A DNA stretch of 7,349 bases from Gammaproteobacteria bacterium (GTDB lineage Bacteria; Pseudomonadota; Gammaproteobacteria; Steroidobacterales; JACDCP01), in assembly GCA_013817465.1 (NCBI GenBank), contig JACDCP010000161.1, forward strand, positions 1 through 7,349. Direction: 5' to 3'. Numbering within the stretch: the first letter of the stretch is position 1; each line of letters opens with the position of its first letter. Position numbers and translations under genes: made by a program. The notes under the pieces are model-generated. The model saw nothing but the letters and a program-made list of their open reading frames with translations. It had not been told where the DNA came from and ran no database searches. Of this stretch, positions 1 to 5,961 are shown piece by piece.

Positions 1-115
1 CCACAAGCTCATCGAGGGATTCCGCGCTGTGAGCGCACTCGTCGGCGACCGAAGCGCTCGAGGCCCCGTCCAGTAGAAACAATGCGATCAATGCGGCTTT
101 GCAGAACGATTGCAT
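1..115 (-). CDS. N-terminal part of an unidentified secreted protein (runs off the left edge)
   Basis: The first 38 codons of a minus-strand gene are visible; the rest lies outside the window. The protein starts MQSFCKAALIALFLLDGASS, which looks like a Sec signal peptide: one early Lys, a hydrophobic stretch at about residues 7-15, then a small-residue region. A plausible signal peptidase I site follows Ser-Val-Ala at about residue 24. The visible mature part is acidic (Asp-Glu-Cys-Ala-His and onward) with one Cys. A GAGG Shine-Dalgarno core sits 7 nt before the ATG, which supports this start. The gene lies 69 bp downstream of the HdeA-like gene on the same strand and could be co-transcribed with it. 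I do not recognise the family from this fragment. A periplasmic or lipid-free exported protein is the inference; no function is proposed. Confidence 0.6.
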   Translation of the reverse strand, partial: MQSFCKAALIALFLLDGASSASVADECAHSAESLDELV

Positions 116-152
116 CGGCCCGCCTCGAAGTGTGCCCGACACTATGATGCGT

Positions 153-177
153 CAGGAGTCGCAAAGGTTGCGTCCTG
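153..177 (-). other. Stem-loop just past the HdeA-like gene stop
   Basis: The arms CAGGA (153-157) plus CGCAA (160-164) pair with TTGCG (168-172) plus TCCTG (173-177), giving ten base pairs with a 2-nt bulge and a 3-nt loop. It begins 8 nt beyond the stop codon of the minus-strand HdeA-like gene. It could attenuate or end that transcript, but no T-run follows on the minus strand, so it is not a standard intrinsic terminator. It may simply be chance pairing. Confidence 0.25.
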
Positions 178-184
178 CAGCCGC

Positions 185-648
185 TCAAATATCCTCGATA
201 ATGTCGATCACTCGCTCACCCTCGCTGGCTGTGCAACGCGTGACGACTGCATCATTCCACTCCATTACGGTCTCATAACGCCAGCCGGGCGAGCCCTTGC
301 CCGCGAAATAACCGCCGTACCAGTAATACATGCGCTCGACGTCGTCCGGCGACAGGACGAGGTAATCCTCGCAGCTCAGCTTTTCGATATCGTCCTGGCT
401 GGTCTGTCCGCTCTGACCGATGCCTCGTGGCTGGCCCGCGGCTTCACCGGGGTCGCTCGGATCCGTGGGCTGCATGGGGTCCACGGCTGCATTTCTTCCG
501 ACGGCTCTTCCGGCTCGGCAGGCTGAGCCGGTTCGGTCGGATCGATAGGCTGCAGGGGATCGTTCGGCCTCGTCGTATCCTGTGCGGAGGCAGCACCAGC
601 GAGGAGCAATGCTGAAACGAGCAACGCTGGCGTATAGATCCGTCTCAT
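185..648 (-). pseudogene. HdeA-like periplasmic protein with proline-rich linker, broken by a single-base frameshift
   Basis: The start has a strong Shine-Dalgarno (GGGAGGTG, 653-660) 4 nt before the ATG. The N-terminus MRRIYTPALLVSALLLAGAA is a clear signal peptide, cleaved probably after Ala-Ser-Ala (residue 22). A Pro/Asp/Glu-rich linker follows. In that frame translation runs into unrelated residues and stops at 376. Moving by one base at the AAA run (492-494) restores a sensible protein to the stop at 185: more linker, then a domain with SCEDYLVLSPDDVERMYYWYGG and VVTRC. Two Cys 46 residues apart, the first in a Cys-Glu-Asp context, resemble the disulfide pair of HdeA/HdeB acid-stress chaperones, which bind unfolded periplasmic proteins at low pH. 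The repaired product would be about 154 aa, longer than HdeA (about 110) because of the linker. Restoring one A would mend the frame, so a sequencing or assembly error is as likely as a true mutation. HdeA kinship rests on motif spacing only. Confidence 0.6.
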
Positions 649-722
649 GGTTCACCTCCCGTGCGATTACATCGGCCGTGCAGGCAGGATCATGCAAGAA
701 CTGCGCCCGCCAACGAGTCGCG

Positions 723-728
723 TATCAT
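723..728 (+). promoter_or_regulatory. Possible -10 element for nhaA
   Basis: TATCAT matches the sigma-70 -10 consensus at five of six positions. A start point about 7 nt downstream would fall on the A of the nhaA ATG at 735, implying a leaderless transcript, which fits the lack of a Shine-Dalgarno there. No convincing -35 is present at the right distance (around 700-705), so the call is weak. Confidence 0.2.
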
Positions 729-734
729 GCCGCC

Positions 735-1925
735 ATGCCTTTGGACGCAATGCGCAGATTTCTGCAGACGGAGTCGGCGGGCGGCATACTGCTGATGGCC
801 GCCGCGGCGCTCGCGCTGGCATTGTCGAATTCACCGCTCGGCAGCGCATACGGTTCACTGCTCGATCTGCGGCTCAGCGTGCAGCTCGGCGGATACGGAT
901 TGGATAAGCCGTTGCTGCTCTGGATTAATGACGGCCTGATGGCCGTGTTCTTCCTGCTCGTGGGACTCGAGGTCAAGCGCGAAGTGCTTGAAGGCGAGCT
1001 GGCGAGCCGTGAGCAGATCGCACTGCCGGCAGTTGCTGCATTCGGCGGTTTCGTGCTGCCTGCGCTGATCTATGCCGCCATCAACCGCGGTGATGCAAAC
1101 GCCCTGAACGGGTGGGCGATTCCGGCTGCAACAGACATCGCTTTTGCGCTCGGCGTGCTCAGCCTCCTCGGCAGCCGCGTGCCGCTGTCGCTCAAGGTTT
1201 TCCTGAGCTCGCTCGCGATCTTCGACGACGTCGCCGCTATTGTCGTGATCGCATTGTTCTACTCGCAGGACCTGTCGCTGCCGGCCCTCGCACTCGCCGG
1301 AACGGCAATCGCGGGATTGCTGGCATTGAACGTCTGTGGTGTCAAGAGCCTCACGGCCTATCTGCTCGTCGGCGCGGTCATATGGATGTGCGTGCTCAGG
1401 TCGGGCGTGCACGCAACGCTGGCCGGCATCCTCATCGCAATGGCCATTCCCCTCGACGGCGAGCGCGGCCGCTCGCCGCTGCGCGAGCTCGAGCAAGCGT
1501 TGCACCCGTGGGTGGCGTTCATGATTCTGCCCGTATTCGCCTTCGCAAACGCCGGAGTTTCACTCACTGGCATCAGCGCCGCGACGTTCCTGGGCGGCGT
1601 GCCGCTCGGCATTGCGCTCGGCCTGTTTGCGGGCAAGCAGGCCGGCGTGTTCGGTTTCGCCTGGCTCGCCATCCGGCTCGGCTGGGCGAGACTGCCCGAA
1701 GGCAGCGACTGGCTCATGCTCTATGGCGTGGCTGTGCTGACGGGCATCGGTTTCACGATGAGCCTGTTCATCGGTTCGCTCGCCTTCGAGCACGGCGGCT
1801 TCGAGTTCGGGGCAGCGACCCGAATCGGCGTGCTGACCGGCTCGCTCGCTTCGGCGTTGGCGGGATACTCCCTGCTGCGCTTCGCGTTCAGACGCCGGCC
1901 CGGGCCGGCAGATAGCGGGATCTGA
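735..1925 (+). CDS. nhaA: Na+/H+ antiporter NhaA
   Basis: NhaA is an inner-membrane electrogenic antiporter (2 H+ in, 1 Na+ or Li+ out) used for sodium tolerance and alkaline pH homeostasis. The 396-aa product matches the E. coli protein (388 aa) in length and throughout. Visible landmarks are LLWINDGLMAVFFLLVGLEV followed by KRE (residues 61-83, the pH-sensor region), AATDIAFALG with Asp134, AIFDDVAA with the paired cation-binding Asp164/Asp165, SGVHATLAG with His226, and Lys301 in AGKQAG. These correspond to E. coli Asp133, Asp163/164, His225 and Lys300. About twelve hydrophobic segments are present. The ATG at 735 gives nearly E. coli numbering; the ATG at 750 is also possible. Neither has a good Shine-Dalgarno. 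In-frame codons further upstream lie over the HdeA-like gene and are not used. It diverges from that gene and converges on the AKR gene. Identification is secure; the start is less so. Confidence 0.96.
   Translation: MPLDAMRRFLQTESAGGILLMAAAALALALSNSPLGSAYGSLLDLRLSVQLGGYGLDKPLLLWINDGLMAVFFLLVGLEVKREVLEGELASREQIALPAVAAFGGFVLPALIYAAINRGDANALNGWAIPAATDIAFALGVLSLLGSRVPLSLKVFLSSLAIFDDVAAIVVIALFYSQDLSLPALALAGTAIAGLLALNVCGVKSLTAYLLVGAVIWMCVLRSGVHATLAGILIAMAIPLDGERGRSPLRELEQALHPWVAFMILPVFAFANAGVSLTGISAATFLGGVPLGIALGLFAGKQAGVFGFAWLAIRLGWARLPEGSDWLMLYGVAVLTGIGFTMSLFIGSLAFEHGGFEFGAATRIGVLTGSLASALAGYSLLRFAFRRRPGPADSGI
1894..1909. repeat. 16-bp perfect palindrome at the nhaA 3' end
   Basis: Eight bases (GCCGGCCC) followed by their exact reverse complement lie in the last codons of nhaA, in the Arg-Pro-Gly-Pro-Ala tail. 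As DNA it is a perfect palindrome; as RNA it could form a very stable GC stem in either transcript. There is no T-run after it. It may be composition-driven, given the GC-rich tail. Confidence 0.4.
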
Positions 1926-1942
1926 ACAGGATCTCCAGCGCC

Positions 1943-1953
1943 CGCCTCAGGCG
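1943..1953. other. Small inverted repeat in the nhaA/AKR convergent junction
   Basis: CGCCT, one base, then AGGCG form an 11-bp inverted repeat that overlaps the AKR stop codon and lies in the 21-bp gap between two convergent genes. It is symmetric, so it could affect transcripts from both sides. The 1-nt loop and lack of a T-run argue against an intrinsic terminator by itself. Confidence 0.2.
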
Positions 1954-2927
1954 TTGATGCTCCGCATCGCCTCTTCAGGATATCGTTCGCCGTCGGCCGC
2001 GCCGGGCGGGGCGATTTCTTCGAGCCGGTCGAGATCCTGCCGGGTGATTTCGATCTCGAGGGCGGCTGCGTTTTCCTTGAGCCGTTCGACGCGACGTGTG
2101 CCGGGGATCGGGAACACGTCTTTACCCTGCGCGAGCAGCCAGGCGAGCGCGAGCTGCGCCGGCGTGCAGCCCTTGTATTCGGCCATTTCCTCGATCGCAT
2201 CGACCAGGGCGAGATTCGCTTCGAAGTTGCGGCCCTGAAAACGGGGATTTCGACGCCGCCAATCGTCCTCGTCCAGATCCTCGAAGCTGCGAATCCGGCC
2301 GGTCAGGAAGCCGCGGCCGAGCGGGCTGTAGGCGACGAACGCTACCCCGTGTTCGCGACAGGCATCGAGGATGCCCGCTTCGGGATCGCGGCTCCATAAC
2401 GAATATTCGCTCTGCACGGCGGCGATCGGGTGTTCGTTCATGGCGCGTCGCAAGGTGTCGGCCGATACCTCGGAGAGACCGAGATAGCGCACCTTGCCGG
2501 CCGACACGAGATCGGCCATGGCGCCCACTGTGTCCTCGATTGGAGTGTGCGGATCGACGCGGTGCAGATAGTAGAGATCGATGGTATCGATCTTCAACCG
2601 GTGCAGGCTTGCGTCGCAAGCTGTTTTGACGTACTCCGGTCGCCCATTGATCGATCGCTTGTCGTTGTCGAGCACGATGCCGAATTTAGTTGCGATGACG
2701 ACTTCGTCGCGGTGCAGCTTTATACCTGTGCCGAGCAACGCTTCGTTCTGCCCGTTGCCGTACATATCGGCGGTATCGAAAAAATTTACGCCGATATCGA
2801 TGGCCTGCAGCAGCGTGTCGAGCGACTCCGCATCGTCGTGGGCGCCGTAGAAATCGGACATACCCATGCAACCGAGCCCGATGCGCGATACCTTCAGGTC
2901 TGTGTTGCCGAACGGACGCGTTTCCAT
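1947..2927 (-). CDS. NADPH-dependent aldo/keto reductase
   Basis: This is a cytosolic TIM-barrel oxidoreductase that reduces aldehydes or ketones with NADPH. The 326-aa product opens METRPFGNTDLKVSRIGLGC and carries the AKR catalytic tetrad: Asp51 and Tyr56 in FFDTADMYG, Lys81 in ATKFG, and His122 in YYLHRVD. QSEYSLWSRDPE (172-183) and PLGRGFLTGR (202-211) are typical of the pyridoxal reductase/YakC-like AKR group. PIPGTRRVERLKEN (273-286) is the cofactor-phosphate-binding stretch near the C-terminus. The start at 2927 is chosen because AAGGAG lies 5 nt before it; a longer form from 2978 would add 17 residues with no homology or ribosome site. It follows the ligase gene on the same strand after 57 bp, so co-transcription is possible. 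The substrate cannot be read from the sequence. Confidence 0.94.
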   Translation of the reverse strand: METRPFGNTDLKVSRIGLGCMGMSDFYGAHDDAESLDTLLQAIDIGVNFFDTADMYGNGQNEALLGTGIKLHRDEVVIATKFGIVLDNDKRSINGRPEYVKTACDASLHRLKIDTIDLYYLHRVDPHTPIEDTVGAMADLVSAGKVRYLGLSEVSADTLRRAMNEHPIAAVQSEYSLWSRDPEAGILDACREHGVAFVAYSPLGRGFLTGRIRSFEDLDEDDWRRRNPRFQGRNFEANLALVDAIEEMAEYKGCTPAQLALAWLLAQGKDVFPIPGTRRVERLKENAAALEIEITRQDLDRLEEIAPPGAADGERYPEEAMRSINA

Positions 2928-2984
2928 GCTTGCTCCTTGCGCTGTCGCCCTCAGGGGGAATACCGATGCAGAATGCATGCCACG

Positions 2985-4523
2985 TCAGCTTTGCCGCCGG
3001 GTGAAGATCTGCCTTACCGTGTCGATAGTGTCGGCGTCCTCCGGACGTTTGTCTTCGCGGTAGCGTTTGACGCGTGCGAAACGCAAGGCCATGCCACCGG
3101 GGTAGTGCGGGCTCGTCTGCAGCTCGTTGAAGGCAATCTCGACGACCAGCTCGGGGCGCACGTGCACGACGTGCCCCTCGCGGCCGATTTCGAGCCCGAG
3201 CAGGCGACTGGTCTGCCAGGCAAGCATCTTGTCGGTCATGCCCTTGAACGTCTTGCCGAGCATGACGAACGTGTTTTTGCCCGGATCGAGCGCGGCCAGG
3301 TGCAGATTACTGAGCGAGCCGCGGCGGCGCCCGCTGCCCCATTCAGCGGCGATCACGACGAGATCCAGCGTGTGAGCCGGCTTGATCTTGAGCCACCCTG
3401 CGCCGCGGTTGCCCGCTTCGTAGACGCTGTCGAGAGATTTCGCCATGAGGCCTTCGTGACCGGCTGCAAGCGCATTGTCCAGGAACGCAGCGGCCGCGCC
3501 AACATCAGCCGTCACGAGCCGCGGGATCATGAGTCCGGCAGGCAGAACGTCCGACATGCGCGCGAAGCGTTCCGAAGCCGGGCGATCGATCAGATCCTCG
3601 CCGTTCACGTGCAGGCAATCGAAAAAGAATGCGCTCAGGGGCAGCGACTCGCGGAAGCCGTCGACCTCGCGCTTGCGCCCGAAGCGCCGCATGGTGATCT
3701 GGAACGGATGCGGGGTGCCGTCAGCGCGCAGCGCAATGACCTCGCCGTCGAGGATGAGCTGCTGCGCGGACAGCGCGAGCACACGATCGACGATCTCGGG
3801 CACGCTTGCGGAGACATCGTTGAGCCGCCGCGTGAACACCCGCACCGCGGTCTTCGTTTTGTGGACTTGTATGCGCGCGCCGTCGAGCTTGTACTCGAAT
3901 GCCGCCTGTCCGAACGCGGTCAGGGCCGCGTCCGTATCTTCCGCTGTCTGCGCAAGCATCGGCTGCACGGGCTGCAGGAGCGCGAGCCGGAACGCATCGA
4001 GACCGGCCCGGCCTTCAACCAAAGCGGCCTCGGCAACGGTCGCCGGATTGCCGGCCAGCATGACAGCGCGGCGAACTTCGCTTGCCCGCAGCCCGGCAGC
4101 CTTTGCTATGGCTTCGATCATCACGCCCTCGAGCGCGCCCTGGCGCAGTTCGCCGAGCACCAGCCGGGCGAGAAAATCCTGCTCGCGGGACGTTGCCCGG
4201 GCGAACAGCTCACCGAGCAAACGTTTGCGTTCGACGTTTGCACCTTTGCCGGATACCGCCGCCATTTCTTCGAACGCCGCGTCCACATCGCGGATGTCGA
4301 GCGCGGCATCATCCGCTGCGCCAGTGTTCGACGCGTCACGCAAGATCGAGGGTCCGAGCCCGATGTGACCCTGACGCAATATGCCGGTCAGATATCCGAC
4401 GCCGGTTTCGATTTCGGCCGGCTCGAGTTGCCGCAGGCATGCCTGGAGCAGCTCGATCTTCTTCAGCCGGCTGCGTGTCGCAGCCACAGCATCAGAGGTG
4501 TCGGTCAGAATGAGAAGGCGCAT
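2985..4523 (-). CDS. ligB: ATP-dependent DNA ligase, mycobacterial LigB type
   Basis: It seals nicks in duplex DNA through a ligase-AMP intermediate, and is an addition to, not a replacement for, the NAD-dependent LigA expected elsewhere. The 512-aa protein is close to Mycobacterium LigB (about 507 aa) in length and layout: an N-terminal helical DNA-binding domain (about 1-185), the nucleotidyltransferase core (about 186-385) and an OB-fold (to the end). Motif I is YKLDGARIQVHK with the adenylated Lys212. RVFTRRLND (228-236), LDGEVIAL with Glu261, FFFDCLHVNG (299-308), EGLMAK (357-362) and GWLKIKP (376-382) are motifs Ia to V. RFARVKRYREDK (481-492) fits motif VI. The ATG at 4523 is chosen because family alignment begins there; a TTG at 4553 would add ten residues with no family match. 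The Shine-Dalgarno is weak. It is divergent from ada. The symbol follows mycobacterial usage and differs from E. coli LigB. Confidence 0.94.
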   Translation of the reverse strand: MRLLILTDTSDAVAATRSRLKKIELLQACLRQLEPAEIETGVGYLTGILRQGHIGLGPSILRDASNTGAADDAALDIRDVDAAFEEMAAVSGKGANVERKRLLGELFARATSREQDFLARLVLGELRQGALEGVMIEAIAKAAGLRASEVRRAVMLAGNPATVAEAALVEGRAGLDAFRLALLQPVQPMLAQTAEDTDAALTAFGQAAFEYKLDGARIQVHKTKTAVRVFTRRLNDVSASVPEIVDRVLALSAQQLILDGEVIALRADGTPHPFQITMRRFGRKREVDGFRESLPLSAFFFDCLHVNGEDLIDRPASERFARMSDVLPAGLMIPRLVTADVGAAAAFLDNALAAGHEGLMAKSLDSVYEAGNRGAGWLKIKPAHTLDLVVIAAEWGSGRRRGSLSNLHLAALDPGKNTFVMLGKTFKGMTDKMLAWQTSRLLGLEIGREGHVVHVRPELVVEIAFNELQTSPHYPGGMALRFARVKRYREDKRPEDADTIDTVRQIFTRRQS

Positions 4524-4577
4524 GTCGGGAACGGTATGGTCGCAGGCCGGCAATGGCTTTCGGCCTCATGCCGGTCG

Positions 4578-4583
4578 ATTGTA
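4578..4583 (-). promoter_or_regulatory. Possible -10 element of the ligase promoter
   Basis: Read on the minus strand this is TACAAT, five of six to the sigma-70 -10 consensus. It would start transcription near 4571, about 48 nt before the ligase ATG and upstream of the alternative TTG. The region 16-18 bp further up has no good -35, so an activator or another sigma factor would be needed, or the match is chance. Confidence 0.3.
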
Positions 4584-4774
4584 CGATATGTCACCACTGG
4601 CCAGACTCGATTTCGTCCTCAGGCCCGGTTCACGCGCCTCTTTTGTATCCTCGGAGCATCGTATTCACACGCATGAACACCCACGTCCCGTTTCTTGTTG
4701 TGCAGTTCTTACCGCATGCTGAGAACAGGGTTTACCCGCGGCCTGCCGGGCCGCATCGGAGCACGACCACGTCG

Positions 4775-4787
4775 AATTCGAAAGCAA
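4775..4787 (+). promoter_or_regulatory. Candidate Ada box (AAT-N6-GCAA)
   Basis: AAT at 4775-4777, six bases, then GCAA at 4784-4787 exactly fit the A-box/B-box arrangement bound by methylated Ada in E. coli. It is on the coding strand, 91 bp before the ada ATG. If transcription starts near 4835 (after the weak TTATCT at 4824-4829), the box lies at about -60 to -48, the usual activating position. Seven fixed bases should turn up by chance only a few times per hundred such regions. The pattern is known from E. coli; its use here is inferred, and one other match occurs in this window inside a coding sequence. Confidence 0.5.
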
Positions 4788-4823
4788 GAGCCGGAGTGCA
4801 TGCATGCCGGCGGGATGGCACCC

Positions 4824-4829
4824 TTATCT
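4824..4829 (+). promoter_or_regulatory. Weak candidate -10 region for ada
   Basis: TTATCT, or TATCTC one base on, is the only A/T-rich hexamer between the Ada box and the ada Shine-Dalgarno. It keeps TAT but lacks the final AAT, and no -35 is evident. A poor core promoter is what an activator-dependent promoter would show, but this is position-based inference. Confidence 0.2.
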
Positions 4830-4835
4830 CCCAGG

Positions 4836-4851
4836 CCGGTCCCCGGACCGG
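4836..4851 (+). other. Hairpin in the ada leader
   Basis: CCGGTC (4836-4841) pairs with GACCGG (4846-4851) across a 4-nt loop, a GC-rich 6-bp stem ending 14 nt before the GAGGAGG ribosome site. It sits where the predicted transcript would begin. It does not block the ribosome site itself. A role in leader stability or translation is possible but untested. Confidence 0.3.
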
Positions 4852-4878
4852 TGGTGCAAACGCCCGAGGAGGTTATTC

Positions 4879-5961
4879 ATGAACGCAACGGTCGAACTGG
4901 CAGTGGCTGACCGCGCTTACGAGACGGATGAGGTTCGCTGGCAGGCGGTGCAGCGCCGCGACGCAACCGCCAACGGAAATTTCGTTTACGCGGTGAGGAC
5001 CACCCGCGTTTATTGCCGCCCAAGCTGCGCCTCGCGTCAGGCGCGCCGCGAGAACGTGTCCTATTTTTCGACGCCCGCCGACGCCGAAGCCGCCGGCTTC
5101 CGCGCCTGCAAGCGATGCCGGCCGGGTGGCCCCTCGCCTCGCGAAGTGCACGCAGAGGCTGTGGCCCGCGCTTGCCGGCTGATCGATGAGGCCGCGGAGT
5201 CGCCCTCGCTCGACGAGCTTGCCGAAGCGGCCGGCATGAGCCGCTTTCACTTCCATCGCGTGTTCAAGGACATCGTGGGCATCACGCCCAGGGGCTACGC
5301 CGTCGCCCGCCGCCGCGCTCGGATTCAGAACGAGCTGCAGAATGCGCCGAGCGTAACGGCCGCAATCTACGAGGCGGGTTACAACGCGAGCAGCCGCTTC
5401 TATGAAAACGCGGAGAATTCCTTCGGCATGGCGCCAGCCGCGTATCGCCAAGGCGGCCACAACAGCGTGATCCGCTTCGCGGTGGGCGAATGCTCGCTGG
5501 GGTCGATCCTCGTCGCAGCTACAGAGCGAGGCGTGTGCGCTGTCCAGTTCGGTGATGACCCGCAAGTCCTTGTGCAGGAATTGCAACGCCGCTTTCCGCG
5601 CGCCGAGCTCCTCGGGGCGGATCGCGAGTTCGAACAACTCGTCGCCCGGGTCGTCGGTTTCGTCGAGGCGCCGCGCGCCGGGCTCGATCTGCCGCTCGAC
5701 ATTGCGGGGACATCGTTTCAGCAGAGGGTCTGGCAGGCGCTGCGCGCAATTCCGGCTGGACGCACGGCGAGCTATGCGGACATCGCCGCCGCGATCGGTG
5801 CGCCGAAATCGGTACGGGCCGTCGCCACCGCTTGCGCCGCGAATCCCATCGCTGTGGTCATTCCCTGCCACCGTGTCGTGCGCACCGACGGCGGTGTCGG
5901 CGGTTATCGCTGGGGCGTCGAACGCAAGCGCGCCCTGCTCGATCGTGAGGCGGCAGCATGA
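4879..5961 (+). CDS. ada: Ada: methylphosphotriester/O6-methylguanine DNA methyltransferase and transcription activator
   Basis: Ada removes methyl groups from DNA onto its own Cys residues and, once methylated at its N-terminus, activates the alkylation-response genes. The 360-aa protein has the full E. coli order (354 aa). The N-Ada zinc domain (about 18-85) has Cys46 and Cys50 in VYCRPSC and Cys77 and Cys80 in ACKRC; Cys46 matches the methyl acceptor E. coli Cys38. The AraC-type helix-turn-helix pair (about 92-192) includes LDELAEAAGMSRFHFHRVFK. The methyltransferase half (about 197-357) has GTSFQQRVWQALRAIPAGRT and the active site IPCHRV with acceptor Cys330. GAGGAGG lies 6 nt before the ATG at 4879, which fixes the start; an upstream in-frame ATG at 4804 has no such site. 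Its stop overlaps the next gene by 4 bp. An Ada-box match upstream suggests autoregulation. Confidence 0.97.
   Translation: MNATVELAVADRAYETDEVRWQAVQRRDATANGNFVYAVRTTRVYCRPSCASRQARRENVSYFSTPADAEAAGFRACKRCRPGGPSPREVHAEAVARACRLIDEAAESPSLDELAEAAGMSRFHFHRVFKDIVGITPRGYAVARRRARIQNELQNAPSVTAAIYEAGYNASSRFYENAENSFGMAPAAYRQGGHNSVIRFAVGECSLGSILVAATERGVCAVQFGDDPQVLVQELQRRFPRAELLGADREFEQLVARVVGFVEAPRAGLDLPLDIAGTSFQQRVWQALRAIPAGRTASYADIAAAIGAPKSVRAVATACAANPIAVVIPCHRVVRTDGGVGGYRWGVERKRALLDREAAA

Larger units (their letters stand above)
4524..4878. other. 355-bp divergent control region between the ligase and ada
   Basis: No convincing gene lies here; the reading frames that cross it have no recognisable motifs and mostly lack ribosome sites. 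It holds a possible ligase -10 (4578-4583, minus), an Ada-box match (4775-4787), a weak ada -10 and a 5' leader hairpin (4836-4851). A 6-bp GC stem with a 5-nt loop (4738-4754) and an inverted repeat GTTCT-N12-AGAAC (4705-4726) are also present, with no role that I can assign. Confidence 0.7.

Noticed and set aside
99..111. A second AAT-N6-GCAA match, on the minus strand
   Set aside because: It lies inside the first codons of the partial secreted-protein gene, downstream of its start codon, so it is best read as a chance match.
582..734. N-terminal extension of NhaA by 51 codons
   Set aside because: It runs antisense over the HdeA-like signal-peptide region and its ribosome site, and has no match to NhaA, which begins just before the RRF-SAGG stretch.
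2966..2978. ATGCA-GAA-TGCAT hairpin between the ligase and AKR genes as a terminator
   Set aside because: The stem is only 5 bp, A/T-containing and not followed by a T-run on the minus strand.
2430..4676. A 748-codon open frame on the plus strand opposite the AKR and ligase genes
   Set aside because: It is a GC-driven shadow of two well-identified genes, with no recognisable motif or ribosome site.
4705..4726. GTTCT-N12-AGAAC as an SOS (LexA) box
   Set aside because: Half-site orientation and spacing do not fit CTGT-N8-ACAG, GAAC-N4-GTTC or GTTC-N7-GTTC.
4553..4910. Small open frames in the gap before ada
   Set aside because: No motif, signal peptide or good ribosome site; the region is better explained as control DNA.
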